This document shows, in pieces, positions 10,909 through 20,463 of a DNA stretch of 35,276 bases. Both the position numbers and the translations under genes were made by a program. The stretch's first letter is position 1, and every line of letters starts with the position of its first letter. The stretch covers positions 1-35,276 of the forward strand of contig PHDH01000011.1 in the NCBI GenBank assembly GCA_002840935.1, given 5' to 3'. This DNA comes from Bacteroidetes bacterium HGW-Bacteroidetes-21 (GTDB taxonomy: Bacteria; Bacteroidota; Bacteroidia; Bacteroidales; GWA2-32-17). The notes beneath the pieces were generated by a model, which was given only the letters and a program-made list of their open reading frames with translations, was not told where the DNA came from and ran no database searches.

Positions 10909-11578
10909 TTTTCGAACAATATTAACATTTTTAGTGTTTTTCTTCTATTTAGATTCTTCAGCTCAGATAGAAAAAGAATTTCTCAATTTGCATAATAAGT
11001 ATAAGAATATTGATACACTTTCAGTATTTATGAACATGCAAGTATTTTATACAAATAATTTATCAAATACTAAATCTGATTTAGCATTGTATAAGTTAAA
11101 AAACATCTTTTTGTATAAGATAGATAAGAATCTGATACTTAGCACGCCTGAAATGGATTTGTTTATTAATAATGATTTAAAGCAAATCCATGTTACTAAT
11201 AAAACTAAGGATAAAAACAGTTCTAATCCAAATGTAAATTTTAACATTTTTGAAGTAGATTCTATATTAAAAAAATGCAAATCAATATCGGGTCCAAATA
11301 TTAATGGGTCTAGTAAAACCTACTGTATGATTTCAGATAATCTACCCATATATAATACTTGTGTGACAATTGATACTGTTACAAGTTTTTTAACTTATGT
11401 TTCGTATGATTATAAAGAAATTGTAAATTCTATTAAACGAGTCGAAATTTCTATAAAGAATTCAAATGTGATGCTTGTAAAAAACGAAATGAATATTAAC
11501 TATTATGTTCAATCTGTTTCAAAAAACAAATATATTCCAACAAAAAAATATATGCATTATGAAATTATTACTAACTAA
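10895..11578 (+). CDS. Small exported protein between the two RHS genes
   Basis: 227 residues. The start at 10895 overlaps the preceding RHS gene by 14 bases and gives a clear signal peptide (MIQTSFRTILTFLVFFFYLDSSAQ) with probable cleavage after SAQ. The mature part is beta-rich, with alternating hydrophobic strands and a C-terminal run resembling a curved sheet; the layout (KYKNIDTLSVFMNMQVFYT at the start, YEIITN at the end) is vaguely like LolA-type lipid-binding folds, but I cannot confirm this. It sits between the shell and RHS genes, overlapping the latter by 20 bases, so it probably acts in the periplasm on one of them. Function unknown. Confidence 0.65.
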   Translation: MIQTSFRTILTFLVFFFYLDSSAQIEKEFLNLHNKYKNIDTLSVFMNMQVFYTNNLSNTKSDLALYKLKNIFLYKIDKNLILSTPEMDLFINNDLKQIHVTNKTKDKNSSNPNVNFNIFEVDSILKKCKSISGPNINGSSKTYCMISDNLPIYNTCVTIDTVTSFLTYVSYDYKEIVNSIKRVEISIKNSNVMLVKNEMNINYYVQSVSKNKYIPTKKYMHYEIITN

Positions 11579-14500
11579 GTTCAGGGTAATGCAAAGGTCT
11601 TTTATTGCTGCATTTTTAACATGCTTTTTCCTGACATTATCAGGTAATCTTATATCGGGAACTTATGAACTTACAAAGTTTATTAAAAAGACACAAATAA
11701 CAAGTAACGCTACACTAAATTTAAAGGATAATGTTTATTTCCAAGAAGAAACACCAACGTCTGACGGATATATTAATAGGTCAACTTATATTCGCTTAAA
11801 GTATACTCGAGATCAACAAACTGATGTCGAAGGAAAATATTGGATATATTCAGTAGCATATACTCTCAATCCAGGAGGGCAAACCGGTATATTATTAATT
11901 AAAAAAACGCCCTCTGAAAACATATACGAAGCTGTTGCTGCAATAAACAATAATCAGGCTTCGGTAACCCTTACTATTAATAGTGTTATAGCAAGCTATA
12001 GCAGCGATGGAAGTAATTATACACAAATAACAACACCAGCTACTTCTTCTAATATTCCTGAGGACATTCAAATTGAACTTTCAATAAATACAGAAAATTA
12101 TAAACAATTTTATACAGTAAATGGCCCAGTATTCAATTTTGATTATTTAAAAAGTACAGCATATTGGACTCATTTAAAAGGTGCTGAAGAATATGATCTT
12201 GAATGGGTATTTATTGATGATAATTGCGAAGCAGCATCAAACTTCCAATATAATGAAGACCCCTTTAATTACAAAGAACCTATAAGAATATCTACTAAAA
12301 ACAATCATTATCCTGTGGTATTAAACTATCAGGAAGGTACAGTCTATTTTAGGGTTAGGGGTGTTGGAAGATACATTAATGGTGTAAATGGAGATTATAC
12401 ATACCCAAGTCAGGGGGCTTGGTCTTATACTTCGTATAATATTGCAATTGGATTTGAATTCGACAAAAACATGGTTTGTACGCAGAATTTTGCAGAAGAT
12501 GGAAAATCGAAAACAGTTGTTTCATATTTTGATGGATTATTAAATAAAAAGCAAACTTTATCATATCAAAACTCTAATGAAGTACTTGTTGCACAAACCG
12601 ACAGGTATGATTTTGAGGGAAGACCTGCTGTTGATATCTTGCCAGTACCAGTTGAAGGGAGTGGTTTTAATTATATTGATGATTTAAACCTGAATAGTAA
12701 TGGTACCGAATTATTTGATAAAAATGAATTTGATAAATCTACAGTAGAATCAATAGGAAAAGCAAATGGTGCTGGTATCTATTATTCCGACGAAAATCCA
12801 TTTGATCAGGATCTGTTTCGGTCATACATCCCCAATTGCAGTGGGTACTCGTATGTCCATAAAAAATATACCGATGATAATACAGGAAGACTTATCAGTG
12901 TATCAGGCCTTGGTCCAGATTTAAAAACAGGAACCGGTCACGAAACAAGATATTTTTATTCAAATCCGAATAAAACTGAATTGCAAAGATTATTTGGTTT
13001 GAATGTAGGTAATGTAAAACATTACAAAAAGAATTACATATTAGATCCAAACAATCAGATGACTGCTAGTTATTTAGATCAGGAAGGTAGGGTGATTGCA
13101 ACGTGCTTGGTTGGAAATAATACAGGGAATCAAATTGATGGTTATCTGCTTGATGATGTTAGCAATGATTCTAGTCTGATTAGTGTGAATGCTGACGACC
13201 AAAATGAAATAGTGAATGATAATAATAATATTATTAGTCGTAATATAATTAGCATTGTAAATGAAAAGGTCGGAAAGGAGTACACTTTTAGTTATGATAT
13301 GGGAGGTAGAGGTGTAGTAAATACGATGTACCCAATTTTTTCTTTGGGCTTCGAAGACAACGAAGAAATTCAGGATTACGCATTAGTTTCTGGAATAAAT
13401 CAGACTCAAAGTCATGCTGGAACTCAGTCGTTTGTATTAGAACAGGAAAAAGTTTTACTTAAATCTTATGTGGTAAAACCCGGAGATATTGTAAACGCAT
13501 CTGTGTTTACCAAAACTATTTCTTCTGGGCAAAGTGCCTCAATTACAATGGCTTTAATCAATCCTTCAAACAACGAGATTTTGCCTAATAATTTTTTTCA
13601 AGTAAATACATCTAATAGTAATGTATGGGTGCAATTATCAATTCCTACTTACACAGTTCCATCAACTGCAACATTCTCAGGTTATGCCTTTAATTATTAT
13701 ATACTTAATGTTTACCTTGAGGCTCCTACATCTTCAGAAGCATACTACCCAAGTTGGTATAATCCCGAATTAACATGGTTTGATGATGCAAGTATTCTGG
13801 TAGAACGTCCAGGTTTAAATTGTCCCAGTTGTCGTTACGATTTAACATTTAGGATATTTAAACCCGATGGTACAATTCTTAATGAAATTGTTAGGGACAT
13901 TAATAATTCTCTATCATCCGATTGTAGTTTAGATTATTATTTAACAAGTAATGATCAAATTAGTTTCTCACAAACTTTTAACGAAATTGGAGAGTATATT
14001 ATAGTTAAGGAACTTAAAGTTAATGCGCAATCGCTGGAAGATTTACAAGTTGAACTTATAAACTTTGGAGAAAACAATATTGATTGTCCAAACAGTAGTG
14101 CAACTGTTCAGCAAGCTATTTCAAATTTGGATTATTCAAGTTGCGAAACTACTTGCGAGGAACAATTTGAAGCTGAATGTGTCCAATGGTTTATTGATCA
14201 TAATCAGGAGTATGTTCAAAGAGATATTGATGAGTGTGTTAAAAGCAATTGCGAACAGTACATGACAAACACTATATCTACTGGGGAATGTCAGGGATTG
14301 TTGGAAAGGATGAGACAAGATGTGTCTTCTGATGGAACTCTCTACGAATCAAGTTTAAGTGATCCTGCCAGTTGGTGGAATACAGCAGACTATAGTATTA
14401 TTAATGGCACAACTTTTACAAAAAAAGATGGTACAACTTTTATTTTTTATTGTGACTTAGAACATGGTTTTGATGATGCTGAATATGTTTCTGACGAAAG

Positions 14501-17500
14501 CAATTGGGTTGATAGTTGGACTGATATTCTGGTTTTAATGCATCCTGAGTATTGCCAATATGAGAAATGTATGTTTTTGCAACCTTACAAATCATATATA
14601 CATAGATTAATGGTATCTGATATTGACGATGCTAATTACTTTTCTGATTGGTATGCCAATGATCCAATTTTTGATAATTCAGAATTGAATCTTACTGCAT
14701 ATCCTGCTTGCCAAACTTTGAGAACAAATTTTAATACTCAATTAAATAATTTTTATACCCATGTTGATGATGAAGTATACTCTTTATACGAGTTTTGTAT
14801 CAATCAAAGCACATTGAATCCAAACTTTTTGGACCCATTTGATGTGTTTCCATCATCAATGCTTACCAATATTACTGAGGATATTAGAGAATGGTCAATG
14901 TTTATTGCCATGTATTCAGGGATGAGGGATGCCTTTTTAACTGAACTTTATAATTGCATGTATGGCGTTTGCCCATATAGTAATGCTGAACATCCTTTAG
15001 TTCAAAATCCTGAAACTGTCAATGAGTTTGACACTTTTATTACTGAAAATGCGGACTATACTTGTTATGATTGCAATGTGGGTGGTTGTCCGGATTGTCC
15101 CAAATGTGTATCTAATGCGTTGTATTGGTTATCGGTAGTTAATAACAATTGTGGCACTGCTTATGATAATACCAGCGCGTTATATACTCAATTGTTTAAT
15201 TTATGCAAACAGAAATACTCATATACTAATCCTTTTGGGATGCTTTTTGAAAACGACCCAAACACTGTTTCTGCTTTAACTGCAATTATTCAAAACTATA
15301 CTTCATGCCTAAATAATTATATTGATGTTGCAGAAATGATACTTTCTGATTACAACATTGTGTTCTCTACAGATCAATACAATATTTATAATAATGTTGA
15401 ATTAAGTAGTACCAATTCCATTTTGGTAAATTCAATTCTTCATATTCCTTATAAATTAGGTCACAACGGGATAACTCATCCCGATTGTTGTGGTAGTGAT
15501 ATTTGGTATAGTAACACTGGAAAGTATTGGTGGTCGGGCGGAAATACTACCTATTTCAAACTGCTTGATGATGATGGTGTAGAAATTGATTATTCTACTC
15601 TTCAGATAAGTGATGCATTATATACAACATTCCCCATTGAACCTTTTCTTGACTTTAATTTTTATCATAATAACCAGACTAAGGTTGTTAATTTAAACGG
15701 GAATAATGTTGCATTTATTAATACAGCTATCAGATTTCCAGTCAACGAGCGCAATTCTTCGGATGTGTTTTTTGCAAACTTGTACACATATTCTGCTACT
15801 TCGGCTTGTACAAGTTATTTGGATGGTAACGAATGGAACTTATATTGTGGATATTCACAGGATCTTGGCGTAAATACAGGGATATATACTCAAGTACCAA
15901 TAGATATTGTAATGCCTGAGGGTATGGATGAATTAACTCCGTTTAGTCAATCTGATTGTATTAATGATATTATTGCCTCCCAAACCGAAAACTCTTTAGA
16001 TGAATATACGACTAACTTTAATAATTATTGTGAAAGTTATATTCAATCGCATATGGTAAATTGTTTCGAAGGCTTAGACGAAACACTTGAATATTCTTAT
16101 ATAAGTTATGAAAAAGATTATACATTATATTATTATGATCAATCCGGACATCTTGTTCAAACTGTTCCCCCTGAGGATGTTAAATCTGGGATGTTGCCGG
16201 GGCCAACTTATAGTTCTTTTCCAGTTTATTTAATGACAACACGGTATAAATATAATTCGGCTGGAAATATTATTGAGCAAAATACTCCGGATGGAGGTAA
16301 AACAGTATATATTTATAACGATAAGCAACAATTACGTTTTTCTCAAAATAGTGAACAGGAAGTTGTAATTATTGTAAATAGTGCACAGGTTAGAAAATGG
16401 ACTTATTCAAAGTACGATGCATTAAATAGGCCTATTGAAACTGGCGAAATATTGCTTTCTTATGATATAACTGTTAATAATTTTCCTATTGATGATATTA
16501 ATGATGATAGTTATCCTAATGGTATTGACTTATACGAAGTTAATAGGACGTATTATGATAATAAAGTTATTACCCCATTAGCAATTAATGCTGAAAATTT
16601 GCGTAACCGAGTTAGTTCTGTTGAATATTTTGATTATATGCCTCTGGATGGTAGTGGCACGCAGAAATGGGCAACTCACTATTCCTATGATGTTCATGGA
16701 AATGTAAAATCAATGTTGCAAGAAAATGGTTATTTAAGACATATACCCAGTCAAACATATAAGAGAATTGATTATGAATACGATTTAATTAGTGGTAATG
16801 TAAAGCAAGTAGTATATCAAAAAGGTAAATCGGATATGTTTTTGCATAAGTACTATTATGATGCTGATAATAGAATTACAAACGCCTTTACTTCTAATGA
16901 TGGGATTATATGGTCACAGGATGCCAAGTATTTCTACTATTTACATGGTCCGCTTGCACGAGTAGAAACTGGGCAGGATAAGGTTCAGGGTACCGATTAT
17001 GCCTATACTTTGAATGGATGGCTAAAAGGTATTAACTCAAACACACTTACTGCAAAAAGAGATATAGGTAATGATGGTAATACTTCGTATACCAGCCTGA
17101 ATAAATACATGGCACAGGATGTTGTATCCTATGATTTAAATTATTTTGGTGGCGACTACAATCCAATTGAATATATAGCAGCTGGTAACAGAGCTTTTGC
17201 AGATAATTCTAATTTAATATATGGAACCAATACAAATCTTTATTATCTTTACAATGGGAACATTAGTAGCATGATTACAAATATTTACGATATTAATCCT
17301 TTAAACAATTTTGAGCAAATTCCTCAAATTAACGTATATAAATACGATCAATTGAACAGGATTAAAGCTACGAAATCGTATAATTTTAGTGCTCCCGAAG
17401 ATTTTATTACATATAATTCATTTGATCAAATTTCTAACCTAAATTCGGCCAATTGGGAGACTTTTGAATACGACTTAAATGGCAATATTACTGAGCTTAA

Positions 17501-19721
17501 GAGATACAATGCATCAATGAATTTGATGGATGATTTTACTTATTCATACAATAATCCTTTAGGAAGGTTGGTAAATAACAAGCTTAATGGAGTCACCGAT
17601 AACAGCACATTTTCACCCAGCCAATTTGGCCCATATACTTATGATCATACTGGCAATTTGATAAAAGATCCATCAATTGGTGTATTACAAAGTTCTTCAA
17701 AAATTATTTGGAACTTAAACGGAAAAATTAAATCAATTCCTCGACCTAATACAAGCTTAAGTGATTTATACTTTGCATATAACACAAACGGTAACCGGGT
17801 AATGAAATTAGAGAAACCACGAGAGACAAATGGTACGTTAAAAAGTGTTAATGATTGGTTTTTTACCTATTATATTTATGATGCGCAAGGTAATGTAATG
17901 GCTACTTACGATAGAACAATAGATTATAATTCAGAATTTCAATCTACTGAAGAAAGAATATTCTTAAAGGAACATATGTTATATGGTACTTCACGTCTAG
18001 GATACGATGGCGTGACCAGTGAAATTGCATTTTCTGAATTTAAAGATGGTACATATAATTATGATCTGAATGATGGTTCGGTAGAATTAAACTATGATAT
18101 TTGGGATTACAGCGAAACAGATAATAACTCTACTCTGCGTTATCTGCCCATTAATACTTTGGTTAATGCAAATAGAAAAGTTGGGCAACGAACTTACGAG
18201 TTTAGTAACCATTTGGGAAATGTACTCACTACAGTCTCCGATTTAAAAACAGCTGTTTCTCATCCTGGCGAGCCTGATGTATTTAATTGTGGTTTTGATG
18301 GAGAAGAAACCGCATTACTTGGCAATTATAATGCTATTCCAGAGCCAGACAATGCAAGTAACAAGATTATTGCTTTGGTACCTGCTGTATCTCCCGATTT
18401 ATATGTGTTTGGACCAATTTGCAGGTTTAGAGTTTATCCAGGAGATATCGTTTCTATTGGTGTAGGAATGAGAACAAATTCTCCTGTACCTCATTCAAAT
18501 GTTGGTCACATTGTTGCAGGCCTAACAGGAGAAGATGGAAATTGGCTTTTAAATCCGGCAAACCAGCAACCATACTATAACCGAGCACCAAGTGTAAGCC
18601 AAACTCTTACAGATACATGGGTTGTGCTTATGGCTGCCAATCAATTTCAGATACCTTCGAACCTGGGGGATATTCCAATATATGCTACCTTACAGCTTAT
18701 TAACGAACAAAATTGTCTCGAAACTTATTTCGATAACCTTAATGTCTCTATAACACCTGCCAACGCGCATTCTAATTATGTTGCCGATATTACAAGTACT
18801 GCCGATTATTATGCTTTCGGTAGCCTTAAAACTGAACGTACAAATACCAAAGCCTCTTTGGGCTCATACCGCTTCGGATTTAATGGCAAAGAGAAAGATG
18901 ATGAAGTAACAGGCGTGACAGGCAGTCATTTAGACTTTGGAGCAAGAATTTATGATAGTAGGATAGGACGGTGGTTAGCAGTTGACCCGAAATTTTATAA
19001 ATATCCAAGTTTATCTAGTTATTGCTCTTTTGAAAATAGCCCTCTTGCGATAGTTGATCCCGGAGGGGATACGACAGTTTATTTTTCTCAAAAAGGAGAA
19101 TACCTCTACACATCTGTAGATGGATTACCAACTGCTATTACAATAGTTTCAGATAAAAATTTAAAAATATTCAAAGCAACTGCATTCCTAGCATATACTA
19201 AAAAACTTCAACATAATGATAACATTAATAAAGCATTTAGACGAACGGGGATAACCATTGATGTGAACTCATTAAGAAAATTTTATAATAATTCAACGAT
19301 AGTAGGAAAGAATAATTTGGATGAGAATGGAGACCCATATCCTAAAGGTTATTTTAATGAAGCTTCTGATAATTTATATTTAAATAATGGAGTAATTAAG
19401 ATAGGAAGTGGTAAAAACTCAATTATTGGGACATTGGATGAAGTTGGAAAAGGTGGTTACCCTGATAATGAAAATGGACAGGGTGAAAATGCAGGAAATG
19501 CACATACTCATGCGAATGAAGGATTGCGAGACTTTAGGGAAAGGGAGGATGGTCAATATCCAATCTTTGATTGGACTTATAGTAATCAAGATAATTCAAA
19601 TCCTGCAAAACTAAAAGTAGTTGTTGGAAGAGTTAATATACAGGTGTTTGGCAACGATATGGGTTTGATAAGAATTAATAAGAATACTTTAAAAGAAGAT
19701 AAAAATCCTTATAAAAAATGA
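11559..19721 (+). CDS. Giant RHS-repeat protein with C-terminal tip (candidate polymorphic toxin)
   Basis: About 2720 residues. I prefer the ATG at 11559 (MKLLLTKFRVMQ, then a hydrophobic signal); 11505 and 11589 are alternatives. Family landmarks: YFDGLLNKKQTLSYQ and GHETRYFY in the N-terminal third; a jelly-roll near 13340-13800; a Cys-rich section (about 13820-15150, e.g. CPSC, CYDC, CPDCPKC); YD repeats from about 16110, including YYYDQSGHLVQTVPPEDV, LHGPLARVETGQ and DYAYTLNGWLKG; a second jelly-roll near 18290-18760; and the RHS core FNGKEKDDE...GSHLDFGARIYDSRIGRWLAVDP ending in DPGGD (2500-2504). The last ~216 residues are the variable tip. The tip has HTH (H2649, H2651) in a GNAHTHANEG context, which could be a JAB-like metalloprotease motif, though the usual following Ser/Asp pattern is unclear. 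RHS proteins encapsulate and deliver such tips; toxicity is inferred. Confidence 0.85.
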   Translation: MKLLLTKFRVMQRSFIAAFLTCFFLTLSGNLISGTYELTKFIKKTQITSNATLNLKDNVYFQEETPTSDGYINRSTYIRLKYTRDQQTDVEGKYWIYSVAYTLNPGGQTGILLIKKTPSENIYEAVAAINNNQASVTLTINSVIASYSSDGSNYTQITTPATSSNIPEDIQIELSINTENYKQFYTVNGPVFNFDYLKSTAYWTHLKGAEEYDLEWVFIDDNCEAASNFQYNEDPFNYKEPIRISTKNNHYPVVLNYQEGTVYFRVRGVGRYINGVNGDYTYPSQGAWSYTSYNIAIGFEFDKNMVCTQNFAEDGKSKTVVSYFDGLLNKKQTLSYQNSNEVLVAQTDRYDFEGRPAVDILPVPVEGSGFNYIDDLNLNSNGTELFDKNEFDKSTVESIGKANGAGIYYSDENPFDQDLFRSYIPNCSGYSYVHKKYTDDNTGRLISVSGLGPDLKTGTGHETRYFYSNPNKTELQRLFGLNVGNVKHYKKNYILDPNNQMTASYLDQEGRVIATCLVGNNTGNQIDGYLLDDVSNDSSLISVNADDQNEIVNDNNNIISRNIISIVNEKVGKEYTFSYDMGGRGVVNTMYPIFSLGFEDNEEIQDYALVSGINQTQSHAGTQSFVLEQEKVLLKSYVVKPGDIVNASVFTKTISSGQSASITMALINPSNNEILPNNFFQVNTSNSNVWVQLSIPTYTVPSTATFSGYAFNYYILNVYLEAPTSSEAYYPSWYNPELTWFDDASILVERPGLNCPSCRYDLTFRIFKPDGTILNEIVRDINNSLSSDCSLDYYLTSNDQISFSQTFNEIGEYIIVKELKVNAQSLEDLQVELINFGENNIDCPNSSATVQQAISNLDYSSCETTCEEQFEAECVQWFIDHNQEYVQRDIDECVKSNCEQYMTNTISTGECQGLLERMRQDVSSDGTLYESSLSDPASWWNTADYSIINGTTFTKKDGTTFIFYCDLEHGFDDAEYVSDESNWVDSWTDILVLMHPEYCQYEKCMFLQPYKSYIHRLMVSDIDDANYFSDWYANDPIFDNSELNLTAYPACQTLRTNFNTQLNNFYTHVDDEVYSLYEFCINQSTLNPNFLDPFDVFPSSMLTNITEDIREWSMFIAMYSGMRDAFLTELYNCMYGVCPYSNAEHPLVQNPETVNEFDTFITENADYTCYDCNVGGCPDCPKCVSNALYWLSVVNNNCGTAYDNTSALYTQLFNLCKQKYSYTNPFGMLFENDPNTVSALTAIIQNYTSCLNNYIDVAEMILSDYNIVFSTDQYNIYNNVELSSTNSILVNSILHIPYKLGHNGITHPDCCGSDIWYSNTGKYWWSGGNTTYFKLLDDDGVEIDYSTLQISDALYTTFPIEPFLDFNFYHNNQTKVVNLNGNNVAFINTAIRFPVNERNSSDVFFANLYTYSATSACTSYLDGNEWNLYCGYSQDLGVNTGIYTQVPIDIVMPEGMDELTPFSQSDCINDIIASQTENSLDEYTTNFNNYCESYIQSHMVNCFEGLDETLEYSYISYEKDYTLYYYDQSGHLVQTVPPEDVKSGMLPGPTYSSFPVYLMTTRYKYNSAGNIIEQNTPDGGKTVYIYNDKQQLRFSQNSEQEVVIIVNSAQVRKWTYSKYDALNRPIETGEILLSYDITVNNFPIDDINDDSYPNGIDLYEVNRTYYDNKVITPLAINAENLRNRVSSVEYFDYMPLDGSGTQKWATHYSYDVHGNVKSMLQENGYLRHIPSQTYKRIDYEYDLISGNVKQVVYQKGKSDMFLHKYYYDADNRITNAFTSNDGIIWSQDAKYFYYLHGPLARVETGQDKVQGTDYAYTLNGWLKGINSNTLTAKRDIGNDGNTSYTSLNKYMAQDVVSYDLNYFGGDYNPIEYIAAGNRAFADNSNLIYGTNTNLYYLYNGNISSMITNIYDINPLNNFEQIPQINVYKYDQLNRIKATKSYNFSAPEDFITYNSFDQISNLNSANWETFEYDLNGNITELKRYNASMNLMDDFTYSYNNPLGRLVNNKLNGVTDNSTFSPSQFGPYTYDHTGNLIKDPSIGVLQSSSKIIWNLNGKIKSIPRPNTSLSDLYFAYNTNGNRVMKLEKPRETNGTLKSVNDWFFTYYIYDAQGNVMATYDRTIDYNSEFQSTEERIFLKEHMLYGTSRLGYDGVTSEIAFSEFKDGTYNYDLNDGSVELNYDIWDYSETDNNSTLRYLPINTLVNANRKVGQRTYEFSNHLGNVLTTVSDLKTAVSHPGEPDVFNCGFDGEETALLGNYNAIPEPDNASNKIIALVPAVSPDLYVFGPICRFRVYPGDIVSIGVGMRTNSPVPHSNVGHIVAGLTGEDGNWLLNPANQQPYYNRAPSVSQTLTDTWVVLMAANQFQIPSNLGDIPIYATLQLINEQNCLETYFDNLNVSITPANAHSNYVADITSTADYYAFGSLKTERTNTKASLGSYRFGFNGKEKDDEVTGVTGSHLDFGARIYDSRIGRWLAVDPKFYKYPSLSSYCSFENSPLAIVDPGGDTTVYFSQKGEYLYTSVDGLPTAITIVSDKNLKIFKATAFLAYTKKLQHNDNINKAFRRTGITIDVNSLRKFYNNSTIVGKNNLDENGDPYPKGYFNEASDNLYLNNGVIKIGSGKNSIIGTLDEVGKGGYPDNENGQGENAGNAHTHANEGLRDFREREDGQYPIFDWTYSNQDNSNPAKLKVVVGRVNIQVFGNDMGLIRINKNTLKEDKNPYKK

Positions 19722-20269
19722 AACTAATTATAGTTATCTCAATTCTTGTTGCGTTTGTTTGTTCTTGTTTAAGAAATCAAAATGAAGATTACAATAAAAA
19801 ACCAATTAACCTATTATATGAAAAAAGATTAATAGAGGCAAAATGGCGGTATTATGAGTATAATTTTAATTCTAAAGGAATAAGTTGTAACCAAACATGT
19901 TTTTATGATACCTCAATTTGCTTTGTAGATGGAATGCGTGTTGACACAATGAGTATTGGGGATACTTTTGAAATAGAATTATATACTTCAATTAAAGATT
20001 CCGATATCTGTGTAACCTATGGTAATAATATTTTTTACAACATATTTGGCTATTATCCCAATTCTGATACAATAACTTATATCTGGAGTGATTCATGGGT
20101 TCCTAATCGGAAAGTGCAAAATGCTCTATCAACAAATACTAATGAGCAATATGGAGTTTATCCTTGGTATGTCCGAGAAAAAATGTTTAAAGAATTTATT
20201 ATTAAGAATGAGCCTAAACTTAACAAGTTTATAAAAGAAGAAGCAAAAAAACGAGGGTATATAAATTAA
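19718..20269 (+). CDS. Lipoprotein, candidate immunity protein for the RHS tip
   Basis: 183 residues, starting within the stop of the RHS gene (ATGA, 4-base overlap), so translation is probably coupled. The N-terminus is a signal sequence ending VAFVCSC with a plausible lipobox Cys. The mature protein has several Cys (NQTCFYDTSICF, SDICVT) and no family I recognise. In polymorphic toxin loci the gene immediately after the toxin tip usually encodes its immunity protein, and this position fits. Being exported, it would protect against activity in the periplasm or at the membrane rather than in the cytoplasm. The immunity role is inference from position. Confidence 0.6.
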   Translation: MKLIIVISILVAFVCSCLRNQNEDYNKKPINLLYEKRLIEAKWRYYEYNFNSKGISCNQTCFYDTSICFVDGMRVDTMSIGDTFEIELYTSIKDSDICVTYGNNIFYNIFGYYPNSDTITYIWSDSWVPNRKVQNALSTNTNEQYGVYPWYVREKMFKEFIIKNEPKLNKFIKEEAKKRGYIN

Positions 20270-20293
20270 TATATTATATTTCTACCCTGCTCT

Positions 20294-20316
20294 CAGCGTA
20301 GTTTGCAACTACGCTG
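20294..20316. repeat. REP-like palindrome, copy 1
   Basis: A 23-bp perfect hairpin: a 10-bp arm CAGCGTAGTT, 3-base loop TGC, then the complementary arm AACTACGCTG. It lies 24 bases after the lipoprotein gene and could also act as a terminator for the RHS operon. The same sequence occurs at 20355 and 21778. Confidence 0.85.
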
Positions 20317-20354
20317 CTCAATATTATAACCAAATATATTATTAAACCCCCTCT

Positions 20355-20377
20355 CAGCGGAGTTTGTAACTACGCTG
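20355..20377. repeat. REP-like palindrome, copy 2
   Basis: Same 23-bp palindrome as copies 1 and 3, with loop TGT and a single change in the left arm (CAGCGGAGTT) that breaks one pair. As in copy 1 it is preceded by a CTCTCAG run. It lies 86 bases upstream of the orphan RHS tip gene. Confidence 0.8.
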
Positions 20378-20463
20378 AAATATAAAATCACCCAAAAACA
20401 TTTCTTACAACATACCATTACGATCAAAAAAATACTAAATTTACACCCCGTTAATCCCTGATA

